Source: Tunturibacter gelidoferens (GTDB lineage Bacteria; Acidobacteriota; Terriglobia; Terriglobales; Acidobacteriaceae). Taken from it: a stretch of DNA of 64,000 bases. Each line of letters opens with the position of its first letter. Position 1 is the stretch's first letter. Both the position numbers and the translations under genes were made by a program. The notes under the pieces are model-generated. The model worked only from the letters and a program-made list of their open reading frames with translations, was not told where the DNA came from and ran no database searches. The DNA is taken from the NCBI RefSeq assembly GCF_040358255.1, contig NZ_CP132938.1, positions 1 to 64,000 of the forward strand. The letters run 5' to 3'. Of this stretch, positions 53,543-62,909 are shown piece by piece.

Positions 53543-54847
53543 ATGGTTTTGCGAAAACTCCCCTTGTGCTCCCTGGCATTTCTTGCCAGCGTCTGCACAG
53601 CTCAAAGCGTTACCCTTCCTGCAGGTACACCCTTTCCGGTCCAGATCGAAGATCATCTTCCGATGCGGGTTGGCCAACCGATAAGAGCGGAGCTCATCTA
53701 CCCGATCTATGTTGACGAGACAGAAGTTCTTCCAGCCAAGACCATTGTCTCCGGCACTGTTGTAGGTCTGCGCGCCAACCACTCGCGTCGCGTTACCGCC
53801 CGCCTTCGTGGGGATTTCACTCCCTTTCGTATCCCTGTCGTTCGCTTTACGAGTGTGACTTTGGCCGATGGCGCAACGGTCCCACTGGTGACCGGTGTCG
53901 CTACCGATGGCGCTCCGATCTATCGTCTGGTCGCACCGCCGCCTCGCAAAGGAGGCTTCGTCCACCAGCAATGGGACAATGGTGTCCAAATCCTAAAAGA
54001 TAAGCTCGCCATTATTACCGGCCCGGATAAAGGAGACCGCCTCACGCAGTTTCTCTATACGCAGCTTCCCTATCACCCTCAGCGCATTGAAAAGAAAACG
54101 GCGTGGACGGTTGAAACCTCGGAGCCGCTCTCTCTTTCGCCACAAGCTGTAGAGACTGATGCAACGGCGCAGCCAGTCGCGATCACACCTGCGTCGTCGC
54201 AGGTTGATAGCAAGACGTGGATCATCCAGGCTTACCTCGGCGACTCGCTGAGCTCTGCTACCTCAAAGTCTGGCCAGGAGATAAGGGCGACGGTGGCGGA
54301 GCCTATTTATAACCCGGACCACACCATTGCAGTGCCCGAAGGCGCCACAATCGTCGGGGCGGTTACAGAAGCCAAGCCGGCCCGCAACTTCGGTCGTGGC
54401 GGAACGCTGCACTTCGCCTTTCGGCAACTGATCCTACCGAGCGGCACGACGCAGAATGTTCAGGCATCTCTTACGGGAGCCGACTCTGCAGCTCCGGACA
54501 AGCTTGCGCTCGATTCAGAAGGCCAGGTGAAGCCAAAGCCGCAGGATAAACTTCTGGTCCCATTCACCCTGCTGGTGCTTGCTGCGCGGCCACTCGATGA
54601 AGATAAGGGTGGCGGATTCGGGAAGGATGCAGTTGCTTCCAACAGTCTCGGTTTTATCGGCTTTATTATCGGAACGGCCGCGCAGCAGCGAAACCTCGCT
54701 GCCGGACTCGGTTACTACGGAGCGGCGATCTCAATCTACGAACGGTGGATCAAGCGTGGACGGGACGTCACTTTCGCTCGCGATACTCGGCTAGTGCTTC
54801 AGACAACGCCGCGTAACTCCACCGTACTTCCCTCTCCGAAGCTGTAG
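53543..54847 (+). CDS. Secreted protein of unknown function, with glycine-rich C-terminal segment
   Basis: A 434-aa exported protein (signal peptide LRKLPLCSLAFLASVCTAQS). The N-terminal domain begins TLPAGTPFPVQIEDHLPMRV and a second similar module occurs further on (SATSKSGQEIRATVAEPIYN; VPEGATIVGAVTEAKPARNF), so it may be a duplicated beta-barrel domain resembling TrbI-like cores. A hydrophobic glycine-rich stretch near the C-terminus (SLGFIGFIIGTAAQQ) could insert in a membrane. The ATG at 53543 has no spaced Shine-Dalgarno; the TTG at 53549 has GGAG 7 nt upstream and may be the true start. Function unknown. Confidence 0.75.
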   Translation: MVLRKLPLCSLAFLASVCTAQSVTLPAGTPFPVQIEDHLPMRVGQPIRAELIYPIYVDETEVLPAKTIVSGTVVGLRANHSRRVTARLRGDFTPFRIPVVRFTSVTLADGATVPLVTGVATDGAPIYRLVAPPPRKGGFVHQQWDNGVQILKDKLAIITGPDKGDRLTQFLYTQLPYHPQRIEKKTAWTVETSEPLSLSPQAVETDATAQPVAITPASSQVDSKTWIIQAYLGDSLSSATSKSGQEIRATVAEPIYNPDHTIAVPEGATIVGAVTEAKPARNFGRGGTLHFAFRQLILPSGTTQNVQASLTGADSAAPDKLALDSEGQVKPKPQDKLLVPFTLLVLAARPLDEDKGGGFGKDAVASNSLGFIGFIIGTAAQQRNLAAGLGYYGAAISIYERWIKRGRDVTFARDTRLVLQTTPRNSTVLPSPKL

Positions 54848-54869
54848 GGTCCAGAAGTTCAAGCGAGCT

Positions 54870-54955
54870 TGTAAGAAAGCAACTGCAAAAGCGAAATGCG
54901 GGGCCTCTCCACTGCGCCGTGCGATAAGACCGCACGGCTTCGGTCGAGATGACGT
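54870..54955 (+). repeat. REP-like hairpin repeat R4
   Basis: Order: GTAAGAAAGCAACTGCAAAA, GCGAAATGCGGGGCCTCTCC, stem GCCGTGC/GCACGGC (54916-54922/54932-54938) around GATAAGACC, then TTCGGTCGAGATGACG. It fills the gap between convergent genes. Confidence 0.82.
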
Positions 54956-54985
54956 CTCACTAAAGATGTTTCGCTGACAAGATGC

Positions 54986-56980
54986 CTAAAGGGCAAACTT
55001 CATTCGTTCGAGAAGGTGTTGAAACTTCGGGTCGCTTCGCAGGTTGTCGAGTCGAGGATCTACGTTAGCGAAGACCATACTGTTGGAGCGATCGGCGTAG
55101 GCTTTCTCGAGCCACTCCATGGTGCGGCTCTCGTCTTTCAAGCCCGCGTAGACAAGGGCAACATAAAAAGGAGAGACGTAGCCAGTTTGCGACTCCGACT
55201 GAAGCTCTTCGAGAATCTTATGGGCTTCATTGATTCTCCCTGCAACGGCGTAGACGTGTCCGAGAGCTGCGATGACAGGGGGGCTCTGGTGCGACATGAT
55301 TGCCGTCTTCTCCAGCTCGGCGATCGCCTTCGCGTAGTCTTCCTTCTGCTCGTAGGCTTGTCCAAGCACGATATGAGGAAGTACGAAGGTTGGATCCATT
55401 TCGATTGCATCGTTCAGCTGCACGATGGCGCGGTCGTACTCGCGAGCCATGTAGAGCCGCCATCCGAGACTGAAGTTCATACTGACGGAGAGCGGGTCAA
55501 GTGACCGAGCGCGCTCCATCTCCAGCAGGCTTTCGCTTCGACGTCCCATTGCGGTCAAGTAGAGGGAGTATCGCTGATGGGCGGTCGCGTAGTTGGGGTT
55601 CAGCTCGATGGCCCTTCGGAACCCTCTTTCGGCGGCTTTCCAGTCCCACTTGTAGTTGAACTGGACCGTCGCCAAGGCGGTCTGCGTCTCGGCGAGAGAG
55701 TCATCCAGTTCGACCGCCTTCATGGCAGCGGCTTCGGCCTTCGGGGCGACTTCAATCGTGGGAACAGTGCCTACGATAGCTGCTCCGAGAATGCCGTAGC
55801 AGTCTGCCAGACCAGCATATGCCAAGGCGTATTGCGGGTCTTTCACAATAGCCAATTGAAAGTAGTCGATGGCTTTGAGGAGGTCTTCCCTGGAACGCTT
55901 GTTCCAGTAGAACAACCCTTTTAGGAAGTCTTCGTACGCGTCGGGCTTGACGAGACGCCTGCTGGCCAGGCGGGTTTTATCCTGGGACGTCAGCTGGATG
56001 CGGATCTGTTCAACAATTGCGGAGGCTACCCGGTTTTGCAAGGTGAGGACGTCATCGAGCGGACTCTCGTAGGTATCGGCCCAGAGATGCCTGTCGGTGG
56101 AGACTTGGATCAGCTCTGCGGTGATCCTTACACGATCCCCGGAGCGAAGGACCGTACCTTCGACGACTGCGTCCACTCCAAGGTCACGGGCGATTTTCCC
56201 GAGTGACTCATGCGAGTCTTTGTACTCCATGGCCGTGGTGCGAGAGAGCACTCGAATTGAACTAATTCTCGCGAGGCTTGCGATGAGTTCGTCGGTCATG
56301 CCATCGGCGAAGTACTCCTGGCTCTTGTCGCCTGAGAGATTTTCCATTGGCAGTACGACCAGAGACGTGATGGGCTTCGATGGGGCGTACGCAAATATGC
56401 TGTCGGGTCGGAGTCTGAAGAAAATTGACGACACGATCGCGGTCAATAGAACCAGAATTACAACGATCGCCAACGCAGGAAACAGCGAGATCTGATAACT
56501 TTTTTTGGTCCAAGTTGTAGGAGCAGCGGCCACGTCACCCGTGCTCTGATCGAGGTCTTTCGATTCCGTCGCAGGCGGAAGAGTAGCCTGATTCACTTCC
56601 TGAGTTCCTGCGAAGTCTGCTGGTGTTTCGGGTCTGATCTGGTGAACCGGGGCGACAAATCTGTAGCCCTTGCGCGGGACGGTCTCGATAAATCTGGGAT
56701 TCTCAGATGAATCACCGAGAACCTCCCTGAGTCGCATCATGGCGGTATTCAGACTGTGGTCGAAGTCAACAAAGGTGTCCGGCTGCCAGAGTCGATGCCG
56801 TAATTCTTCCCGGCTTACGATCTCGCCTGGACGTTCAATGAGCACTCTTAAAATATGTAGCGGCTGATCCTGGAGCTTAATGCGCACACCCTTCTTTCGA
56901 AGCTCACACGCTTCGAGATCGACCTCAAATAGGCCGAATCGGACGATGCGGAAATGTGTTTCGACTTGCTCCGAGATCAT
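54986..56980 (-). CDS. CadC-like membrane regulator: winged helix, TolB-like and TPR domains
   Basis: A 664-aa protein. Residues about 10-112 form an OmpR/PhoB-type winged helix (FGLFEVDLEACELRKKGVRI, RKGYRFVAPVHQ). One membrane helix lies near 165-190 (LFPALAIVVILVLLTAIVSS). A TolB N-terminal-like domain follows (LVVLPMENLSGDKSQEYFAD, VEGTVLRSGDRVRITAELIQ) and then a series of TPRs to the end. The DNA-binding part is cytosolic and the TolB/TPR part is probably periplasmic. Such one-component regulators are greatly expanded in Acidobacteria; the regulated gene is unknown, but it is divergent from the large TonB receptor (282-nt gap). Confidence 0.92.
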   Translation of the reverse strand: MISEQVETHFRIVRFGLFEVDLEACELRKKGVRIKLQDQPLHILRVLIERPGEIVSREELRHRLWQPDTFVDFDHSLNTAMMRLREVLGDSSENPRFIETVPRKGYRFVAPVHQIRPETPADFAGTQEVNQATLPPATESKDLDQSTGDVAAAPTTWTKKSYQISLFPALAIVVILVLLTAIVSSIFFRLRPDSIFAYAPSKPITSLVVLPMENLSGDKSQEYFADGMTDELIASLARISSIRVLSRTTAMEYKDSHESLGKIARDLGVDAVVEGTVLRSGDRVRITAELIQVSTDRHLWADTYESPLDDVLTLQNRVASAIVEQIRIQLTSQDKTRLASRRLVKPDAYEDFLKGLFYWNKRSREDLLKAIDYFQLAIVKDPQYALAYAGLADCYGILGAAIVGTVPTIEVAPKAEAAAMKAVELDDSLAETQTALATVQFNYKWDWKAAERGFRRAIELNPNYATAHQRYSLYLTAMGRRSESLLEMERARSLDPLSVSMNFSLGWRLYMAREYDRAIVQLNDAIEMDPTFVLPHIVLGQAYEQKEDYAKAIAELEKTAIMSHQSPPVIAALGHVYAVAGRINEAHKILEELQSESQTGYVSPFYVALVYAGLKDESRTMEWLEKAYADRSNSMVFANVDPRLDNLRSDPKFQHLLERMKFAL

Positions 56981-57262
56981 GAGATATAAGCCCGCGTTTG
57001 TGAATACTTGACGACAGCGTCGAACTATAAGCCCCTCTTCTGTGTCATGTCAATTACAAAGGCGCGGGCTGCGACCTGTTATACGCCGGCGAAACTCACT
57101 CAATTCAAAGGAGTAGTAGCGTTATCTCCAAATGTTTGCCAACTGATACGTGATCTATTGCCTGTTTCACGACTAAGGTTCAATATTCACGCACTTGCAG
57201 AGTCCTGAACTGTGCCATGAGCACGGAAAATTCACTTTCTTAATGAGGCAGTTGGAGGCGCT
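56981..57262. other. Divergent promoter region between the CadC-like and TonB receptor genes
   Basis: No coding frame or clear repeat. It holds the start regions of both genes; GGAGG lies 4 nt before the receptor ATG. No operator could be singled out. Confidence 0.5.
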
Positions 57263-60200
57263 ATGACGTTTGGAATCGACTACAGAAAGTTTGGGTCGCG
57301 TTTGTTGGTGTGCACCTTGAGTGCACTTATCGTCGGTGTCGGTCTTTCGAAACCGGCAGCGGGGCAGGTATCGGGTGCGACACTTTCGGGGGAGATCTCT
57401 GACAACTCGGGCGCAATAGTACCGGGAGCGCTGGTCACCGCTCAAAATATTTCGAACGGTTCAAGCCGATCCGCCAAGACCAACGACGCGGGGTTTTACG
57501 TCATTCCAAATCTTCTTCCGGGGAGCTATACCGTCAAGGTAGAGGCGACCGGGTTTAGCACAGTGCTGCAAGAGGGTCTGACTCTCACTGTGGGTGCGCA
57601 ACAGACCTATGATGGGAAGCTGCTGCCCGGCAAAGTCTCTCAAACTGTGATCGTGACTACGATTCCGCCTTCTATTCAATCCTCGTCGTCTGGTCTGAAC
57701 GCAACGGTAGATTCAAGGACAGTTCGAGAGTTGCCGTTGAACGGTCGAGACTGGACCTCGCTGGCGACACTTGAACCAGGAGTTGTGAGTATTCCCAACC
57801 AGGCGACTACCGGCTTTAGCGCCAACAAGGGAAATCGTGGCTTTGGCAACCAATTGAGTGACGGTGGTCATCGTGCAAACGAAAATACCTACCGGGTGAA
57901 CGGTATGGTCACCAATGACTACTCAAATGCAGCACCCGGCGGCGCAACGGGGGTCAATCTGGGAGTTGACGCAATCGGTGAATTCTCTGTGCTGACCGCC
58001 AACTACACGGCGGAGTATGGACGGACTTCCGGCGCAGTTATCAACGCGATCACCAAGTCGGGTACGAACGCAGTTCATGGGACTGCTTACTTCTTCGATC
58101 GCGACAGCATCTTCGATGCCCGCAACTACTTTGACGGTCCACAGATCCCCTCGTTCCGCCGGCTTCAGTTTGGTGGTTCCGCGGGAGCGCCGATCTACAA
58201 GGACCACTCTTTCATCTTCGTGGACTACGAAGGTATTCGGCAGAGTCAGTCGAACTCCGGTACTATCCACGTTCCGGACGCCGCCTCGAGAGCCCTCGCG
58301 GTGCCTGCGATCGTTCCCTATCTTGCTTTGTGGCCGGTGGCCCCCACGAGCGCGCCTGACATAAACGGAATTCAATCCCTCAACGTGTCCACACCTACCC
58401 ACGCGTCAGAAAACTACGTCATCACCCGCTTTGATCAAAAGATCTCGAATCGGGACAATCTTGACGCGACCTACTTCTTCGATTCCGGGCCGCAGACCCA
58501 GGCCGATCCACTTAATAATGCAGTCCACGGCGTCTTCTCTCGCAGACAGCTCTATACGGCGGAAGAGACCCACGTCTTTAGTCCTTCGTTCGCAAACACT
58601 TTGCGAGGCGGTGTTAGCCGAATCATCGGCAAGATCAACACACCTATCTCTGGCAACGCTGTAGCAACTGATGCGGCCCTTGCGATTGCGCCGGGTTCCA
58701 AAGCGCCACCGCAGCTGCCGGTCGCCGGCCTTACGACGGCTTATGGGCTCAATGGATTTAATAAGTTCAACCATGCGTGGACCTCAGGTCAGATCTATGA
58801 TGACGCCTTCCTGACGAAGGGCACCCACTCGATCAAGCTCGGCTTCGCCTTTGAGCGGATGCGATACAACGTTCTCGAGCAACTCAGTCCAAACGGAAGA
58901 ATGAACACTTACTCCAGCCTCGGGAAGTTTTTGAGCAATCAAGCCGATCAGCTAAACGCGCTTGCTCCGGGAGGGTCCACCGAGGTGGGGCTGCGTGAGA
59001 GTCTCTTCGCTGGCTATGTTCAGGACGACTGGACCGTGACTAAGAACTTCACTCTGAACCTGGGACTACGGTACGAAGCGACGACCAAACCAACCGATTC
59101 GAATACGGTTCCGGGTTATACGGTCAATGGTTATACCGTTGCAGCCGCGGGCTTCCAGGAGATCACAACACTGGTCAACTGCGGAGCCAGCAGTACAGCA
59201 TGTGGTCCGGTCGGTGTGAACAGTCCAATCTCCTCCAATCCCACGACCAAAGACTTCGAGCCGCGAGTTGGATTCTCCTGGGATCCTTTTAGCGCCGGGA
59301 AGACGGCGGTGCGCGGAGCGTTCGGAATGTTTGACGTGCTGCCCCTGCCTTATGAGTTTGGATTGAATACAGCGGCGACTGCTCCGTTCCAAATTATTGG
59401 CACGGATCCTAATGCGACTCTGGGAACGGGCGTCATCGACGGCAATGTTAACTTCAACCGTCAGAAGATTCGGAATCGTTACATCGACATCCATCCGAAG
59501 CGCGCAGCCGTTTACAACTGGAATGTAAATATCCAGCAGGACCTGGGACAGGGTTTCATGATGACCCTCGGCTATGTAGGCTCTCGTTCCCTCCACCTGT
59601 CGGCAGCAGCTGACGATATCAATCTCGTGCAAGGGACCGTGGTGAGTGGAGTCGGTCTCGTCTTTCCATGTGACCCATCTTCGCTCAGCGCAGGAAGCAC
59701 ATGTGCGAACACACAGACTGGGACACGAGTCGATCCCAATTGGGGCGGCGGGGCCGGCATTCGTCCTGTGTTGTTCGATGGGGCGGCCAGTTATGAGGGA
59801 CTGCAATCCCAACTGAAGAAGACGGCGGATCACGGCATTCAAGGGCAACTCTCATACACCTGGAGCAAGTGCCGCGATCTTAGTTCAGCTCCAGTCACGG
59901 GCGACACCTATTTGAATTCGATCGCTGTTCCGCTTCTGTTCAACAAGCAGGCCAGGATTGGGGCTTGTGACTTCGATATCAGACAGGTCCTGACCGGTAA
60001 CTTCATCTGGGAGATTCCGGCACCGAACTTCTCTTCTTCGTTTGCAAACTTCGCGGCCCACGGATGGGAGGTTGGGAGCATCGTCACCGCAGAGACGGGC
60101 GCTCCTTTTACGGTGACGGTGGGAGGAGGAAATGATCCTCTCGGCACGGGGTTCAACGGTGACTACTCCATGGACTTTGCAGATGTACTTCCTGGTTGCA

Positions 60201-60667
60201 AACCCACAGGCGGTAAGGGATTGAACTACATCAATACCAATTGCTTCACGCCACCGACGGCGCCGTTGTCTCTTGGAGTTGCAACTGCGGCGAACCCTCT
60301 GGGATGCGCGCCTAACTCTTTTCTCAACTACTCAGGACCTGCAGCTCCTGCGGGGCGCCAGTTCTGCTCGAACGTTGTCGGAAACTCCGGACGTAACAGT
60401 TTCTATGGTCCACATCTCACGACTGTAGATTTTTCTCTCTTCAAAAACACAAAAGTGCCGCGAATATCGGACACCTTCAATGTGCAGTTCCGGGCGGAGT
60501 TCTTCAATATTCTCAACCACACCAACTACCTCTCTCCTGGGTTCCTGAACAGCTTCGGTCAAAATAATTCTGCCTATGATTTCGATGGGACTTCCCTCCC
60601 CACGGCACTCAACCAAACCTCCTCGTCATCTCGACAGATCCAACTTGGAGCGAAGTTTGTCTTCTAG
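57263..60667 (+). CDS. TonB-dependent receptor (Oar-like) with carboxypeptidase-regulatory domain
   Basis: A 1134-aa outer-membrane protein. A signal peptide (about 1-36, ending KPAAGQ) is followed by a carboxypeptidase-regulatory domain (GEISDNSGAIVPGALVTAQN, PGSYTVKVEATGFS). Then come a plug domain (VRELPLNGRDWTSLATLEPG, NTYRVNGMVTNDYSN, YTAEYGRTSGAVINAITKSG) and a long barrel ending QIQLGAKFVF. The LNGR(D/N)...L.PG signature is characteristic of the acidobacterial Oar-like class. The ligand is unknown; the MFS organic-acid-type transporter gene follows on the same strand and could handle its cargo, but a hairpin separates them. Confidence 0.92.
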   Translation: MTFGIDYRKFGSRLLVCTLSALIVGVGLSKPAAGQVSGATLSGEISDNSGAIVPGALVTAQNISNGSSRSAKTNDAGFYVIPNLLPGSYTVKVEATGFSTVLQEGLTLTVGAQQTYDGKLLPGKVSQTVIVTTIPPSIQSSSSGLNATVDSRTVRELPLNGRDWTSLATLEPGVVSIPNQATTGFSANKGNRGFGNQLSDGGHRANENTYRVNGMVTNDYSNAAPGGATGVNLGVDAIGEFSVLTANYTAEYGRTSGAVINAITKSGTNAVHGTAYFFDRDSIFDARNYFDGPQIPSFRRLQFGGSAGAPIYKDHSFIFVDYEGIRQSQSNSGTIHVPDAASRALAVPAIVPYLALWPVAPTSAPDINGIQSLNVSTPTHASENYVITRFDQKISNRDNLDATYFFDSGPQTQADPLNNAVHGVFSRRQLYTAEETHVFSPSFANTLRGGVSRIIGKINTPISGNAVATDAALAIAPGSKAPPQLPVAGLTTAYGLNGFNKFNHAWTSGQIYDDAFLTKGTHSIKLGFAFERMRYNVLEQLSPNGRMNTYSSLGKFLSNQADQLNALAPGGSTEVGLRESLFAGYVQDDWTVTKNFTLNLGLRYEATTKPTDSNTVPGYTVNGYTVAAAGFQEITTLVNCGASSTACGPVGVNSPISSNPTTKDFEPRVGFSWDPFSAGKTAVRGAFGMFDVLPLPYEFGLNTAATAPFQIIGTDPNATLGTGVIDGNVNFNRQKIRNRYIDIHPKRAAVYNWNVNIQQDLGQGFMMTLGYVGSRSLHLSAAADDINLVQGTVVSGVGLVFPCDPSSLSAGSTCANTQTGTRVDPNWGGGAGIRPVLFDGAASYEGLQSQLKKTADHGIQGQLSYTWSKCRDLSSAPVTGDTYLNSIAVPLLFNKQARIGACDFDIRQVLTGNFIWEIPAPNFSSSFANFAAHGWEVGSIVTAETGAPFTVTVGGGNDPLGTGFNGDYSMDFADVLPGCKPTGGKGLNYINTNCFTPPTAPLSLGVATAANPLGCAPNSFLNYSGPAAPAGRQFCSNVVGNSGRNSFYGPHLTTVDFSLFKNTKVPRISDTFNVQFRAEFFNILNHTNYLSPGFLNSFGQNNSAYDFDGTSLPTALNQTSSSSRQIQLGAKFVF

Positions 60668-60672
60668 AACCT

Positions 60673-60709
60673 AAGCGCGATGGAGGCACTCGAAGCCGAC
60701 ATCGCGCTT
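60673..60709 (+). terminator. Hairpin after the large TonB receptor gene
   Basis: AAGCGCGATG / CATCGCGCTT forms a perfect 10-bp stem with a 17-nt loop, 6 nt past the stop codon. There is no strong T-tract, so it is a likely but not certain terminator. Confidence 0.5.
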
Positions 60710-60824
60710 GCTGTTCAATGCTTCTTCTCCCCAACCTCTGTTAAGAGTGGCAACGCAGTTTTAGCTCAGAAGTCTGCTGGGGTACTGGCGATGCCTGCAC
60801 CATCGATGCCAGCGAGGGCCTTGC

Positions 60825-62075
60825 ATGCATATTGAAGATGAATTGACTGTTTCGCAAACTGAACAGAACACGCCCGGCTGGCAGTTCGCAGTGGCTTCCG
60901 GTCTGCTCGGCTGGGTACTTGACGCGTTCGATTTCTTTGTCATTGTCTTCCTTTTCGACACTCTCGCGAGTCACTTTCAAGTAGAGAAGAGAGCAATTGT
61001 CTTTACGATCTCGATCACCCTGGCGATGCGCCCCGTTGGCGCCTTGATCTTTGGAGCACTGGCTGACCGGTTTGGACGCAGAAAGCCGCTGATGCTGTGT
61101 GTCATCTACTTTTCGCTCATCACGGTTTTAAGCGGCTTCTCTCCGAACTACACATTCTTTGTCGTGATGCGGGCTCTATATGGAATTGGCATGGGGGGCT
61201 ATTGGGGTATTGGGGCTTCGTTCGCGATGGAGAACGCCCCAAGAAAGTTGCGGGGCCTTCTCTCCGGGATGATGCAGGGAGGCTACCCGTTCGGATATCT
61301 TCTGGCAGCCGTGGGTATGTTGACGATCATGCCGCGCCTGGGATGGCATTCGATGTTCCTCGTAGGAACGTTGATGGCGGCGGTAATTGTCGTCCTGACT
61401 TTACTTTCGCCGGAGTCTGAAGCATGGAAGCTTCACCGGATGGGCTCAGTAAAGACGATCTTCAAGACTCTTTTTCAACACATGGGGAGTTTCTCGTACC
61501 TTTTGTTGGTGATGGTCGTGATGTCCTGTCTGTCGCACGGGACACAAGATCTTTACCCCGACTTTCTCAAGAGTATTCCGGCCGTCGGAAGCTCTTTGGT
61601 GCTGGGCATGAAACCGTTGTATGGGATTCCGATCATCTATAACATCGGAGCCATCACTGGCGCCGTCTTCTTTGGATACATCTCCGAAAGAGTAGGAAGG
61701 CGATATGCGATTATGATGGCTCTGGTTTTGAGCCTCGCAGCGATTCCGGCATGGGCCTTCGGCGGAACGATTCTGATGCTTGTCGTCGGATCCTATCTGA
61801 TGCAAACCGGGGTGCAGGGAGCCTTTGGAGTCATCCCGGCACACCTGAACGAACTTTCTCCAGATTCGGTGCGCAGCCTGTTCCCTGGATTCGTCTACCA
61901 ACTGGGTGTGCTGATAGCATCGCCAGCAGTCTCCATCGAGTTTCTGTTGCGCGATCACCTGGGATATCCTTTAGCACTTACGATCTTTGAAGTAGTGGTG
62001 ATTGTGATGCTGCTCTTCATCTTTGGATTTGGTCCGGAGAGACGTGGAAGAAGCTTTCGAGCCAAAGCCGGTTGA
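60825..62075 (+). CDS. MFS transporter, carboxylate/sialate/aromatic-acid type
   Basis: A 416-aa twelve-helix transporter. GWVLDAFDFFVIVFLFDTLA at helix 1, ADRFGRRKPLMLCV in loop 2-3, and RALYGIGMGGYWGIGASFAM at helices 4-5 match the metabolite:H+ symporter / sialate (NanT)-lactate (JEN1) cluster. The second-half signature is SERVGRRYAIMMALVLSLAA. Probably imports an organic acid by proton symport. The ATG at 60825 is the first in frame; no signal peptide expected. Confidence 0.88.
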   Translation: MHIEDELTVSQTEQNTPGWQFAVASGLLGWVLDAFDFFVIVFLFDTLASHFQVEKRAIVFTISITLAMRPVGALIFGALADRFGRRKPLMLCVIYFSLITVLSGFSPNYTFFVVMRALYGIGMGGYWGIGASFAMENAPRKLRGLLSGMMQGGYPFGYLLAAVGMLTIMPRLGWHSMFLVGTLMAAVIVVLTLLSPESEAWKLHRMGSVKTIFKTLFQHMGSFSYLLLVMVVMSCLSHGTQDLYPDFLKSIPAVGSSLVLGMKPLYGIPIIYNIGAITGAVFFGYISERVGRRYAIMMALVLSLAAIPAWAFGGTILMLVVGSYLMQTGVQGAFGVIPAHLNELSPDSVRSLFPGFVYQLGVLIASPAVSIEFLLRDHLGYPLALTIFEVVVIVMLLFIFGFGPERRGRSFRAKAG

Positions 62076-62198
62076 TCGGCCTGCGAGAAGTCTCACGGTT
62101 CAGAATCTTGATATTCGCGTTAGTCTGTACGCCGGCAAATCATTTCGGCGGATGGGCAGTTTAAGGCTGGCTTAAGCTTTGTGTGTTGAGATCTACTC

Positions 62199-62909
62199 AT
62201 GCGTGTACTGCTAGTTGAAGACGAGATTCGCCTTGCCGAAAACGTGGCGCATGCGCTGCGCGACGGACCTGGCTTCGCGGTAGATCATGCTGAGGATGGG
62301 CAAACGGGTCTGGATCTCGCTGAAAATCTGTGCTACGACTTGATTATTCTCGATCTTATGCTGCCGAAGTTAGATGGCTTGACGGTGCTTCGCCGGCTCC
62401 GCGAACGAAGGGACAGCACTGCGGTCCTGATCCTGACGGCACGGAGCGAGCGGTCTTCGATTATTCAACTCCTCAACAGCGGCGCGGATGACTACCTGAG
62501 CAAGCCTTTCGATCTCGGAGAGGTGATTGCCAGGGCAAAGGCGCTTATTCGACGGGGCAAAGGTATGGCTAGTCCTGCGCTTCGCCTGGGTGATCTGGAA
62601 CTCCATACCGGAGACCAGAGTGTCTTCCGTGCAGGCATGCCGATTGTGCTTTCTCCCATGGAGTACCGTATTCTCGAGTACCTGATGCATCGCCCTCGCG
62701 CTATTGTCTCCAAGCGGGAGTTGCTGGAGCACATGTACGACTTTAACTGGGTGCATCACTCCAATGTGATCGAGGCACATGTTTCGAACCTGAGACGCAA
62801 GCTCGGGGAGGGGACGAATCCGCCAACGATCGAGAATTTGCGCAATCGGGGTTACAGGCTTGTGATGGAGTACACAACCTTCAAGGAAGCCGAGGATGAA
62901 TCGGCATGA
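62199..62909 (+). CDS. OmpR/PhoB-family response regulator
   Basis: A 236-aa regulator. The receiver domain has acidic E7-D8-E9, phosphoacceptor D52 (ILDLMLPKLDG), T80 and K102 (DDYLSKPFDLGE). The C-terminal winged helix shows LSPMEYRILEYLMHRPRAIV and SNVIEAHVSNLRRKLGEG. The QseB/PmrA/TctD-like layout suggests a partner of the overlapping histidine kinase gene. Target unknown; the nearest candidate is the MFS transporter upstream on the same strand. Confidence 0.95.
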   Translation: MRVLLVEDEIRLAENVAHALRDGPGFAVDHAEDGQTGLDLAENLCYDLIILDLMLPKLDGLTVLRRLRERRDSTAVLILTARSERSSIIQLLNSGADDYLSKPFDLGEVIARAKALIRRGKGMASPALRLGDLELHTGDQSVFRAGMPIVLSPMEYRILEYLMHRPRAIVSKRELLEHMYDFNWVHHSNVIEAHVSNLRRKLGEGTNPPTIENLRNRGYRLVMEYTTFKEAEDESA

